Below, in pieces: positions 56,864 through 64,000 of a stretch of 64,000 nucleotides of DNA. This stretch comes from Frigoribacterium sp. PvP032. GTDB taxonomy: Bacteria > Actinomycetota > Actinomycetes > Actinomycetales > Microbacteriaceae. Where the stretch lies: the NCBI RefSeq assembly GCF_017833035.1, contig NZ_JAFIBM010000001.1, positions 1,674,001 to 1,738,000 on the forward strand, given 5' to 3'. How positions within the stretch are numbered: the stretch's first letter is position 1; every line of letters begins with the position of its first letter. The notes beneath the pieces were generated by a model. That model worked only from the letters and a program-made list of their open reading frames with translations, was not told the origin of the DNA and ran no database searches. A program made the position numbers and the translations under genes.

Positions 56864-57940
56864 ATGCGTCGCGTCATCCTCCTCGGCTCCACCGGCTCCA
56901 TCGGCGTGCAGGCGCTCGACGTCGTCGCCGCCAATCCCGACCTGTTCACCGTCGTCGGGCTGTCGGCCGGCACGAACGCCGCCCTGCTGGCCGAGCAGGC
57001 CGCCCGTTTCGGGGTCGAGCACACCGCACTCGGCACCGACGAGTCTGTCGCGCTCGTCCGCGACGTCGAGGCCGACGTCGTCGTCAACGGCATCACCGGC
57101 AGCGTCGGCCTGGCCCCGACGCTCGCGGTGCTCGACTCGGGCGCCACGCTGGCCCTGGCCAACAAGGAGAGCCTGATCGTCGGCGGCGACCTCGTGCGCG
57201 AGCGCGCCGCCCCGGGGCAGATCGTGCCCGTCGACTCCGAGCACTCGGCCATCGCGCAGGCGCTCCGGTCCGGCGACCGGGGCGAGGTCCGTCGTCTCGT
57301 GCTCACCGCCTCCGGCGGGCCGTTCCGAGGTCGGACGCGCGCCTCCCTCGCCGACGTGACCCCCGCCGAGGCCCTCGCGCACCCCACGTGGGACATGGGC
57401 CGCGTCGTCACGACGAACTCGTCGACCCTCGTGAACAAGGGGCTCGAGGTCATCGAGGCGCACCTGCTGTTCGACGTCGACTACGACCACATCGACGTCA
57501 CCGTGCACCCGCAGTCGATCGTGCACTCCATGGTCGAGTTCGTCGACGGCTCGACGATCGCGCAGGCGTCACCGCCCGACATGCGGCTGCCGATCTCGCT
57601 CGGCATGGCGTGGCCCGACCGCGTGCCCGGCGTGGGCGTGCCCCTCGACTGGACGACAGCCTCCACCTGGACCTTCGAGCCGCTCGACGACGAGGCGTTC
57701 CCGTCGGTGCTGCTGGCGAAGCAGGTCGGCCGGGCGGGCGCCACCTGGCCGGCCGTCTTCAACGCGGCGAACGAGCAGGCGGTCCACGCGTTCCACGACG
57801 GCCGGGTCGGCTACCTCGGCATCCTCGACACCGTGCGCGAGGTCGTCGACCGGCACACGGCCGGGCCGAGCACCCTCGAGGGCGTGCTCGAGGCCGAGCG
57901 CTGGGCCCGCGAGGCGGCCGACGCGCTGCTCGCCCGGTAG
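56864..57940 (+). CDS. dxr: 1-deoxy-D-xylulose-5-phosphate reductoisomerase
   Basis: The 358-residue enzyme makes MEP, the committed step of non-mevalonate isoprenoid synthesis. NADPH site [27 protein letters not shown], metal-binding [13 protein letters not shown], and the flexible-loop region [18 protein letters not shown] are all present. ispG follows two genes later, with the site-2 protease gene between, an arrangement common in actinobacteria. Confidence 0.97.
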   Translation: MRRVILLGSTGSIGVQALDVVAANPDLFTVVGLSAGTNAALLAEQAARFGVEHTALGTDESVALVRDVEADVVVNGITGSVGLAPTLAVLDSGATLALANKESLIVGGDLVRERAAPGQIVPVDSEHSAIAQALRSGDRGEVRRLVLTASGGPFRGRTRASLADVTPAEALAHPTWDMGRVVTTNSSTLVNKGLEVIEAHLLFDVDYDHIDVTVHPQSIVHSMVEFVDGSTIAQASPPDMRLPISLGMAWPDRVPGVGVPLDWTTASTWTFEPLDDEAFPSVLLAKQVGRAGATWPAVFNAANEQAVHAFHDGRVGYLGILDTVREVVDRHTAGPSTLEGVLEAERWAREAADALLAR

Positions 57941-58045
57941 GGACCGGCCCGCGGCTCCTGGGCACGGCGAGCCGAGGAGGCGCGAGCCCGTATGCTCACA
58001 GCGCCGTCATGGCCGGTGCGGGGCCGGCTCCCCGTCTCGGACGGC

Positions 58046-58051
58046 TACCCT
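58046..58051 (+). promoter_or_regulatory. -10 box of the site-2 protease gene (leaderless)
   Basis: TACCCT ends 6 nt before GTG 58058; no Shine-Dalgarno is present. Confidence 0.5.
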
Positions 58052-58057
58052 TGCCCG

Positions 58058-59389
58058 GTGGAAACCGTCCTGCTCTACCTGCTCGGCATCGTCGTGATCG
58101 TCATCGGGCTCGCCGTGTCGATCGCCCTGCACGAGATCGGGCACCTCGTGCCGGCCAAGAAGTTCGGCGTGAAGGTCGGGCAGTACATGATCGGCTTCGG
58201 GCCGACGATCTTCTCCCGCCGCCGGGGCGAGACCGAGTACGGCGTCAAGGCGCTGCCGCTCGGCGGATACATCTCGATGTCGGGCATGTACCCGCCTGCC
58301 CGCGACGGCCAGGAGGGGCGGACGGCGAGCACGGGCTTCTTCCAGACCCTCGTGCAGGACGCCCGCACCGCCAGCGCCGACACGGTCGACCAGGGCGACG
58401 AGCACCGCACCTTCTACCGTCTGCCCGTCTACAAGCGGATCATCATCATGCTCGGCGGCCCGACGATGAACCTGCTGATCGCGATCGTGCTCTTCACGAT
58501 CCTGCTGTGCGGCTTCGGCACGGCCCAGTCGAGCACGACCGTGGGCCTCGTCAACCAGTGCGTGCTGCCCGCCGGGTCGACCGAGACCGAGTGCCCGGCC
58601 GACGCCACCGCTGCGCCCGCCTTCGCCGCCGGCATGCAGAACGGCGACCGCATCGTGTCGATCGACGGCGTCGCCATGAACGACGGCGACCAGGTGACGA
58701 GCGCGTTCCGTGCTGCTCCCGACCAGGCGCTGAGCGTGGTCGTCGAGCGCGACGGCAGCGAGCAGACGCTCGAGGTCACGCCGGCTCTCTCGGCTCGTCA
58801 GGTGCTCGACTCGGCAGGAGTGCCCGTCGTCGGCGACGACGGCGCACCCGTGACGCAGGAGGTCGGCTTCGTCGGCATCGGCTTCGCCACGGTGACTGTG
58901 CAGCAGCCGATCACTGCCGTGCTGCCGACCGTCGGCACGAACATCGGACACGTCGCCAACGTCATCGTGCACCTGCCGCAGCGCATGGTCGCCGTCGCCC
59001 AGGCCGCCTTCGGCGGAGGAGAACGCGACGCGAACGGCCCCGTCAGCGTCGTCGGCGTCGGACGGATGGCGGGCGAGGTGGTCAGCCTCGACACCGTGCC
59101 GATCGTCGACCGGGCCGCGTTCCTCGTGAGCCTGCTCGCCAGCCTCAACGTCGCCCTCTTCGTCTTCAACCTCGTGCCGCTGATGCCCCTCGACGGCGGC
59201 CACGTGGCCGGCGCGCTGATCGAGGCTGTCCGCCGCGGCTTCGCGAAGTTGTTCCGCCGCCCCGACCCCGGGCCCGTCGACACGGCGAAGGTCATCCCGT
59301 TGACCTTCGCGGTCGTGATCGTCCTCGGCGGGATGGGGCTGCTGCTCGCCTACGCCGACATCGTCAACCCGATCTCGCTGATCCGCTGA
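58058..59389 (+). CDS. Site-2 intramembrane metalloprotease (RseP/Rip1 family, M50)
   Basis: The 443-residue membrane protease cuts anti-sigma factors and similar single-span proteins. HEIGH at residues 25-29 binds zinc in the first helix, and the third ligand is Asp379 in [38 protein letters not shown] is the conserved beta-hairpin, and a PDZ domain lies at about 150-260. The position between dxr and ispG is the same as for Rip1 in mycobacteria. Confidence 0.95.
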   Translation: METVLLYLLGIVVIVIGLAVSIALHEIGHLVPAKKFGVKVGQYMIGFGPTIFSRRRGETEYGVKALPLGGYISMSGMYPPARDGQEGRTASTGFFQTLVQDARTASADTVDQGDEHRTFYRLPVYKRIIIMLGGPTMNLLIAIVLFTILLCGFGTAQSSTTVGLVNQCVLPAGSTETECPADATAAPAFAAGMQNGDRIVSIDGVAMNDGDQVTSAFRAAPDQALSVVVERDGSEQTLEVTPALSARQVLDSAGVPVVGDDGAPVTQEVGFVGIGFATVTVQQPITAVLPTVGTNIGHVANVIVHLPQRMVAVAQAAFGGGERDANGPVSVVGVGRMAGEVVSLDTVPIVDRAAFLVSLLASLNVALFVFNLVPLMPLDGGHVAGALIEAVRRGFAKLFRRPDPGPVDTAKVIPLTFAVVIVLGGMGLLLAYADIVNPISLIR

Positions 59390-59477
59390 TCCGCCGATCT
59401 GGTCGCCGGCTGGCCGGCTCGTCCGCTGATCTGCTGGGCGTCCTCGCCACCGACATCGCGCGTCCAGCGCACGGGGC

Positions 59478-59483
59478 TACGAT
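59478..59483 (+). promoter_or_regulatory. -10 box of ispG (leaderless)
   Basis: TACGAT ends 7 nt before GTG 59491 without a Shine-Dalgarno. Confidence 0.55.
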
Positions 59484-59490
59484 CGGGTAC

Positions 59491-60639
59491 GTGCCTGCAG
59501 TCAATCTCGGAATGCCGAAGGTCCCCGAAACCCTTGCCCCGCGACGCAAGTCGCGGCAGATCAAGGTCGGCAAGGTCCTCGTCGGAGGCGACGCTCCCGT
59601 CAGCGTCCAGTCGATGACCACCACGCCCACCACGAACATCAACGCGACCCTCCAGCAGATCGCCGAGCTCACCGCCTCGGGCTGCGACATCGTGCGCGTC
59701 GCCGTGCCCAGTCGCGACGATGCGGAGACGCTGCCGATCATCGCCAAGAAGAGCCAGATCCCGGTGATCGCCGACATCCACTTCCAGCCGAACTACGTGT
59801 TCCAGGCGATCGACGCCGGCTGCGCCGCGGTGCGCGTCAACCCCGGCAACATCCGCAAGTTCGACGACCAGGTCGGCAAGATCGCCGCCGCGGCCAAGGC
59901 CGCCGGCGTCTCGATCCGCATCGGCGTCAACGCCGGGTCGCTCGAGCCCAGCCTGCTGCAGAAGTACGGCAAGGCGACTCCCGAGGCGCTCGTCGAGTCC
60001 GCGGTCTGGGAGGCGTCGCTCTTCGAGGAGCACGACTTCCACGACTTCAAGATCTCGGTCAAGCACAACGACCCGGTCATCATGGTCAAGGCCTACCGTC
60101 AGCTCGCCGAGCGCGGCGACTGGCCGCTGCACCTCGGCGTCACCGAGGCGGGCCCCGAGTTCCAGGGAACGATCAAGTCGGCCACGGCCTTCGGCATCCT
60201 GCTCGGCGAGGGCATCGGCGACACCATCCGCGTGAGCCTCAGCGCGCCTCCTGCCCAGGAGGTCAAGGTGGGCCTGCAGATCCTCCAGTCGCTCAACCTG
60301 CGCGAGCGCAAGCTCGAGATCGTCAGCTGCCCCAGCTGCGGCCGTGCCCAGGTCGACGTCTACAAGCTCGCGAACGACGTCACCGACGGCCTCGAGGGCA
60401 TGACCGTCCCGCTGCGCGTCGCGGTCATGGGCTGCGTCGTGAACGGCCCGGGCGAGGCCCGCGAGGCCGACCTCGGCGTCGCCTCCGGCAACGGCAAGGG
60501 CCAGATCTTCGTCAAGGGAGAGGTCATCAAGACCGTGCCCGAGTCCGAGATCGTCCAGACCCTGATCGACGAGGCCAACCGCCTCGCGGCAGAGATGCCC
60601 CCTGGCGAGGTCGGCTCACCCCAGGTCCTGACGGTCTAG
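59491..60639 (+). CDS. ispG: 4-hydroxy-3-methylbut-2-enyl diphosphate synthase
   Basis: The 382-residue enzyme converts MEcPP to HMBPP in the MEP pathway. The [4Fe-4S] cluster ligands are Cys280 and Cys283 (CPSCGR), Cys315 (GCVVNGPGE) and Glu322. The TIM-barrel half begins [14 protein letters not shown] 59491 ([20 protein letters not shown]) is fixed by the leaderless promoter. A methionine-importer locus follows after a 486-nt repeat-rich gap. Confidence 0.97.
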   Translation: MPAVNLGMPKVPETLAPRRKSRQIKVGKVLVGGDAPVSVQSMTTTPTTNINATLQQIAELTASGCDIVRVAVPSRDDAETLPIIAKKSQIPVIADIHFQPNYVFQAIDAGCAAVRVNPGNIRKFDDQVGKIAAAAKAAGVSIRIGVNAGSLEPSLLQKYGKATPEALVESAVWEASLFEEHDFHDFKISVKHNDPVIMVKAYRQLAERGDWPLHLGVTEAGPEFQGTIKSATAFGILLGEGIGDTIRVSLSAPPAQEVKVGLQILQSLNLRERKLEIVSCPSCGRAQVDVYKLANDVTDGLEGMTVPLRVAVMGCVVNGPGEAREADLGVASGNGKGQIFVKGEVIKTVPESEIVQTLIDEANRLAAEMPPGEVGSPQVLTV

Positions 60640-60662
60640 TCGCCTCCGCCTGGCCCGCGGCT

Positions 60663-60745
60663 CACTGCACCGGGTCCCGTGCACTGCACCCCGTCCCGCG
60701 CACTGCACCGCGTCTGGACCCGATGCAGTGCACGAGACGCGGTGC
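60663..60745. repeat. Direct-repeat triplet and 11-bp inverted repeat
   Basis: CACTGCACC occurs at 60663, 60682 and 60701, at exactly 19-bp steps. The third copy runs into GCACCGCGTCT (60705-60715), which pairs with AGACGCGGTGC (60735-60745). The 19-bp phasing is close to two helical turns. Confidence 0.75.
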
Positions 60746-60874
60746 GTTGCGGCGTCGTCGGTCGGTCGGTCGGTGACGGCGAGTCGGCGTCGGCGAGGTG
60801 TCGCGAGTCGGCGGCCAGGGCCACGAGGGCTGCCGACGGTCTGCGCCACGTCGCGTGCACCCCAGGCCCGCAAC

Positions 60875-60899
60875 GCACCTCCTCGAATTCAGGAGGTGC
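60875..60899. repeat. 9-bp perfect inverted repeat
   Basis: GCACCTCCT (60875-60883) and AGGAGGTGC (60891-60899) flank a 7-nt loop containing GAATTC. It may act as an ispG terminator or an operator. Confidence 0.7.
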
Positions 60900-60958
60900 G
60901 GGTCGAGTACTCCTGATCCGTGCACGACTCAGGAGCCCGAGTCCTGCACAACCGCAAC

Positions 60959-60977
60959 TCAGGACTCGGAGTCCTGA
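60959..60977. repeat. Near-perfect 19-bp palindrome
   Basis: TCAGGACTC-G-GAGTCCTGA is symmetric around one base. Related half-sites (ACTCCTGA, ACTCAGGAG, GAGTCCTG) occur in the preceding 50 bp, which suggests a multi-site operator. Confidence 0.7.
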
Positions 60978-61125
60978 ACACGGCGGTCGGACCACGCCGG
61001 TGTGTCGCCGTGTGACGCGCCGATTGTGACCTCGCCCGCCCCTCCGGTCACGATGGAGGGACGCACGGTCGTGGTGCCGGCAGCAGCAGCCGGCGACGTG
61101 CGTCGCACCGTCTGAGAGGAACGTC

Positions 61126-62043
61126 ATGTCCGAGGCAACACCCCTGATCGAGGCCCCGAAGAAGAAGCGCGGTCGCCTGATCGCGATCGTCGTGGCGGTC
61201 GTCGTCGTGCTCGCCGCCGTCGGCGTCGGCATCGCCGTCGCGAACCGCGGCGGAGACGCCGTGCGCATCGGGGTCGTCGGCGCCAGCGACCCGTACTGGG
61301 CCACCTTCACTCAGGCCGCCGCGGACGAGGGCATCGACGTCGAGATCGTCGACTTCGCGAACTACGAGCAGCCGAACCCGGCGCTGACCGAGGACGAGCT
61401 CGACCTGAACCAGTTCCAGCACATCGTCTACCTGGCGCAGTACGACGTCTCGGCCGACGCCGACCTCGTGCCGATCGGCTCGACGGCGATCTACCCGCTT
61501 CCCCTGTACTCGCAGGAGCACACCTCGCTCGACCAGTTCAGCAAGGGCGACACCGTCGCCGTGCCCGACGACGCGAGCAACCTCGCCCGCTCGCTCCTCG
61601 TGCTGCAGTCGAACGGCCTGATCGAGCTGAAGGACGGCGGGAACATCTTCTCCGGCCTCGACGACATCGACACCGACGCCTCGACGGTCACGGTCTCGCC
61701 CGTCGCCGCCGACCTCGCCGCGACCTCGCTGCCCGACTTCGACGGCGCGATCATCAACAACGAGTACGCCACCAAGGCGGGCCTCTCGCCCGACTCGATC
61801 ATCGCCCAGGACGACCCGGCCGACCCGGCCTCGCTGCCCTACGTCAACGTGTTCGCGGCTCGCGAGGGCGACGCGGACGACGAGACCTACAAGAAGCTCG
61901 TCGAGATCTACCAGGACACGAAGGCCGTCACCGACGGCGTCGTCGAGAACTCGGGCGGCACGGCACTCACCACGAAGGTGCCCGTCGCCGACCTGCGCGA
62001 GTCGCTCGAGCAGACGAAGGAGCTCGTGGAGCAGAACGGCTGA
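61126..62043 (+). CDS. metQ: MetQ/NlpA family methionine-binding protein, TM-anchored
   Basis: The 305-residue substrate-binding protein of a methionine-type ABC importer has IGVVGASDPYWATFTQAAADEG, the NLPA-family start, and DLNQFQHIVYLAQY. Most homologues are lipoproteins, but this N-terminus is KKKRGRLIAIVVAVVVVLAAV, a plain TM helix, and the protein has no Cys. It should stay membrane-tethered by that helix. ATG 61126 follows GAGAGGAA. It heads the order Q-N-I. Confidence 0.9.
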   Translation: MSEATPLIEAPKKKRGRLIAIVVAVVVVLAAVGVGIAVANRGGDAVRIGVVGASDPYWATFTQAAADEGIDVEIVDFANYEQPNPALTEDELDLNQFQHIVYLAQYDVSADADLVPIGSTAIYPLPLYSQEHTSLDQFSKGDTVAVPDDASNLARSLLVLQSNGLIELKDGGNIFSGLDDIDTDASTVTVSPVAADLAATSLPDFDGAIINNEYATKAGLSPDSIIAQDDPADPASLPYVNVFAAREGDADDETYKKLVEIYQDTKAVTDGVVENSGGTALTTKVPVADLRESLEQTKELVEQNG

Positions 62044-62092
62044 CGCCGCCTGCCCCCGCCCGGGCCCGCCCCGCCCGCCACGACGGCGCGCG

Positions 62093-62110
62093 GGTCGGGC
62101 CCTTCCGACC
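62093..62110 (+). other. metQ-metN intercistronic hairpin
   Basis: GGTCGG (62093-62098) pairs with CCGACC (62105-62110) just before the metN ribosome site. Such hairpins often protect the upstream mRNA so that binding protein exceeds transporter. Confidence 0.45.
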
Positions 62111-62124
62111 GTGACGAGGAGACC

Positions 62125-63216
62125 ATGCCCGCCATCACCCTGACCGACGTCGTCAAGACCTATCCGCCCCGCGAGAAGGGCGCCGCCCCGCTGACGGCCG
62201 TCGACGGCGTCAGCCTCGAGATCGCCGACGGCGAGATCTTCGGGATCATCGGCTACTCCGGCGCCGGCAAGAGCACGCTGGTCCGACTGATCAACGCCCT
62301 CGAGCCGACCACGAGCGGCCGGATCGAGATCGACGGCCGACCCGTGACCGGGCTGCGCGAACGCGAGCTGCGGGGCGTGCGGGCCGGCATCGGCATGATC
62401 TTCCAGCAGTTCAACCTGTTCTCGTCGAAGACGGTCTGGGGCAACGTCGAGTTCCCGCTCAAGGCCGCCGGCGTGCCGAAGGCCGACCACCAGCGGCGGA
62501 TCAGCGAGCTGCTGCACTTCGTCGGGCTGGCCGACAAGGCGCACGCCCGCCCCGACCAGCTGTCGGGCGGCCAGAAGCAGCGCGTCGGCATCGCCCGCGC
62601 CCTCGCGACGTCCCCGGGCGTGCTGCTCGCCGACGAGGCGACGAGCGCGCTCGATCCCGAGACCACGCAGGAGGTGCTGGCCCTGCTCCGGCGGGTCAAC
62701 GCCGAGCTGGGCATCACCATCGTCGTCATCACGCACGAGATGGACGTCATCAAGTCGATCGCCGACCGCGTGGCCGTGATGGACCGGGGACGGGTCGTCG
62801 AGATCGGGCGCACCTTCGAGGTGTTCTCGGCCCCGCGCGAAGCGTCGACACGGCGCTTCGTCTCCACCGTCGTCGCCGGCTCGCCGGCTGGCGACGACCT
62901 CGCCGCGCTCCGTCGACGCCACGAGGGCCGTCTCGTGACGGTCCGCGTGTCCGAGGGCGGCGTCGACCAGCAACAGGTCTTCGGCGTGCTCGCCCGCCAC
63001 GGAGTCCGCTTCGAGATCGTCTTCGGCGGCATCGACGAGATCGGCGGCCGCACCTTCGGGACCCTGACGCTCGCCCTCACGGGCGCCGACGGCGACGTCT
63101 CCGCCGCCGTCGCCGAGCTCGGGGCCGCCGCGACCGAGCTCCCGGCCTCGCTCGCGACCGAGGCCACGACCGAGGCCGCGCCCGACCGGCCGACCCACGA
63201 CGAGGAGGCACGCTGA
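62125..63216 (+). CDS. metN: Methionine ABC importer ATP-binding protein
   Basis: The 363-residue ATPase has Walker A GYSGAGKST, signature LSGGQKQR, Walker B VLLADEATSALD and the switch HEMD. A C-terminal NIL (ACT-like) domain (about 270-345) binds methionine and inhibits transport when the cell is replete. GAGGAG precedes ATG 62125. Confidence 0.95.
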   Translation: MPAITLTDVVKTYPPREKGAAPLTAVDGVSLEIADGEIFGIIGYSGAGKSTLVRLINALEPTTSGRIEIDGRPVTGLRERELRGVRAGIGMIFQQFNLFSSKTVWGNVEFPLKAAGVPKADHQRRISELLHFVGLADKAHARPDQLSGGQKQRVGIARALATSPGVLLADEATSALDPETTQEVLALLRRVNAELGITIVVITHEMDVIKSIADRVAVMDRGRVVEIGRTFEVFSAPREASTRRFVSTVVAGSPAGDDLAALRRRHEGRLVTVRVSEGGVDQQQVFGVLARHGVRFEIVFGGIDEIGGRTFGTLTLALTGADGDVSAAVAELGAAATELPASLATEATTEAAPDRPTHDEEAR

Positions 63217-63218
63217 CC

Positions 63219-63878
63219 ATGGACTCCCTGATCGACCTGCAGCCCCAGCTCTGGAAGGCGGCCTACGAGACCGTCTACATCGTCGCGCTGACCTTGCTCT
63301 TCGGCGGGCTCGGCGGACTCCTCCTCGGGCTGGCGCTCTACCTCACCCGCGAGGGCGCGCTCTTCGCGAACCGCGTCGTCTTCGGCGTGCTCAACGTGGT
63401 CGTCAACGTGTTCCGGCCGATCCCGTTCATCATCTTCCTCGCGGCGGCGCAGCCCCTGGCCCGGGCGGTCGTGGGCACCGGGGTCGGCAACACCGCGATC
63501 ATCTTCACGCTCTCCCTGGCGGCCTCGTTCGCGATCTCGCGCATCGTCGAGCAGAACCTGCTCACCGTCCAGCCGGGAGTCGTCGAGGCGGCCAGGGCGG
63601 CGGGGGCAGGGCCGTTCCGGATCATCGGCAGCATCGTGCTGCCCGAGGCGCTCGGACCGCTGATCCTCGGCTACACGTTCATCTTCGTGGCGCTCGTGGA
63701 CATGTCGGCGGTCGCCGGCTACGTCGGCGGCGGGGGACTCGGCGCGTTCGCCCTGCTCTACGGCTACCGGCAGTTCGACCCCGTGGTCACGTGGGGCGCG
63801 GTGCTGCTCATCATCGTGCTGGTGCAGCTGGTCCAGTTCCTGGGCAACCACCTCGCGAGGAGGGCGCTCCGGCGGTGA
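63219..63878 (+). CDS. metI: Methionine ABC importer permease
   Basis: The 219-residue permease has five TM helices and the EAA loop VVEAARAAGAGPFRIIGSIVLPEALGPL that docks onto MetN. ATG 63219 is 2 nt after metN. It ends the importer operon; the next gene has its own promoter. Confidence 0.95.
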   Translation: MDSLIDLQPQLWKAAYETVYIVALTLLFGGLGGLLLGLALYLTREGALFANRVVFGVLNVVVNVFRPIPFIIFLAAAQPLARAVVGTGVGNTAIIFTLSLAASFAISRIVEQNLLTVQPGVVEAARAAGAGPFRIIGSIVLPEALGPLILGYTFIFVALVDMSAVAGYVGGGGLGAFALLYGYRQFDPVVTWGAVLLIIVLVQLVQFLGNHLARRALRR

Positions 63879-63894
63879 CGTCGGAGGCCTCGGT

Positions 63895-63900
63895 TACAGT
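63895..63900 (+). promoter_or_regulatory. -10 box of the last gene (leaderless)
   Basis: TACAGT ends 7 nt before GTG 63908, with no Shine-Dalgarno. Confidence 0.5.
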
Positions 63901-63907
63901 GGGCCGG

Positions 63908-64000
63908 GTGACCGACACCTCGACGACGCCCCCGCCTCCCGCCGCGGTCGGCACCCCCATCAGCCCTGCGGACCTCGAGCGCGCGGCCCGTGTCGTCGGT
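63908..64000 (+). CDS. N-terminus of an unidentified protein (partial)
   Basis: GTG 63908 opens 31 residues to the window edge. They begin with a Thr/Pro-rich lead, then ISPADLERAARVVG. The ending resembles the start of threonine ammonia-lyases (DLxxAxxVVxGVxxxTP), but too little is present to decide. Confidence 0.5.
   Translation, partial: MTDTSTTPPPPAAVGTPISPADLERAARVVG

Larger units (their letters stand above)
60640..61125 (+). other. 486-bp intergenic region with iterated inverted repeats
   Basis: No frame here looks coding. It holds three 19-bp-spaced copies of CACTGCACC, an 11-bp hairpin, a 9-bp hairpin around GAATTC, a cluster of CAGGA/TCCTG palindromes, and near metQ a GCCGGC/GCCGGC hairpin (61076-61094). 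A weak TTGTGA-N19-CACGAT promoter (61024-61054) precedes metQ. I find no SAM riboswitch core. The repeats could be operators for the met operon or ispG termination signals. Confidence 0.6.

Noticed and set aside
60640-61125. SAM riboswitch upstream of metQ
   Set aside because: I looked for the conserved GGCAACC-type core and pseudoknot pairing and did not find them.

Overview
This window is a gene-dense, very GC-rich stretch of actinobacterial chromosome. Gene content and protein style (a short 86-residue AtpC, an Arg/Gln-rich insertion in Rho, a large Ig/FN3 surface protein encoded with a Ser/Thr kinase, many GTG starts, frequent leaderless promoters) point to the family Microbacteriaceae or a close relative; the genus cannot be fixed by reading alone. 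I see no rRNA, CRISPR array, insertion sequence, prophage or plasmid module.

Layout. 1-4.3 kb: the end of an unknown gene, an iron-box-controlled siderophore-interacting protein, a minus-strand operon of three translationally coupled genes (flavin disulfide oxidoreductase, small HEAVH protein, SDR) and a CsbD stress protein. 4.4-10.5 kb (minus strand): crotonase/arginase-family pair, DUF418-like membrane protein with PspA, a TPM-domain membrane protein and a small two-TM protein. 10.6-13.7 kb: an RhtA-like exporter, a 71-residue orphan protein, tRNA-Arg(CCG), a PNPOx-like flavoprotein and a class-I glutamine amidotransferase. 13.8-28.1 kb is a classic actinobacterial housekeeping block: argS, DUF2993, lysA, hom-thrC-thrB, rho, prfA, prmC, a threonylcarbamoyl-AMP synthase gene, a WecA/TagO-like sugar-phosphate transferase gene and an AtpI-like gene. 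It leads into the complete F1Fo ATP synthase operon atpBEFHAGDC (28.3-35.2 kb).

35.3-36.6 kb holds yaaA and a convergent, overlapping ogt. 36.8-53.6 kb is the most distinctive region: nine consecutive plus-strand genes encoding a small FHA protein, a PP2C phosphatase, a membrane Ser/Thr kinase with an extracellular FN3-like domain, a 1944-residue membrane-anchored Ig/FN3 protein, a MoxR AAA ATPase, a DUF58 protein, a transglutaminase-fold membrane protein, a zinc-ribbon/FHA protein and a two-TM protein resembling the N-terminus of FtsK/EccC. It is an extended relative of the bifidobacterial PFNA cluster (kinase, FN3, AAA ATPase). Two features stand out: the transglutaminase domain has lost the catalytic Cys and His, and both FHA proteins carry an acidic DETxLV threonine motif that could be the kinase target.

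53.6-60.6 kb: asparaginase (minus), OsmC, two tandem FKBP lipoproteins, dxr, a site-2 protease gene and ispG, so two MEP isoprenoid genes flank the membrane protease. A 486-bp non-coding stretch rich in short direct and inverted repeats (60.6-61.1 kb) precedes a methionine-type ABC importer (metQ-metN-metI) whose binding protein is anchored by a TM helix rather than by a lipobox. The window ends in the first codons of a further gene.

Control signals read directly: repeated TAnnnT -10 boxes only 6-9 nt before start codons (leaderless transcripts) at the SIP gene, argS, the threonylcarbamoyl-AMP synthase gene, dxr, the protease gene, ispG and the final gene; extended -10 boxes before rho and atpB; and a strong bidirectional terminator at 11947-11984.
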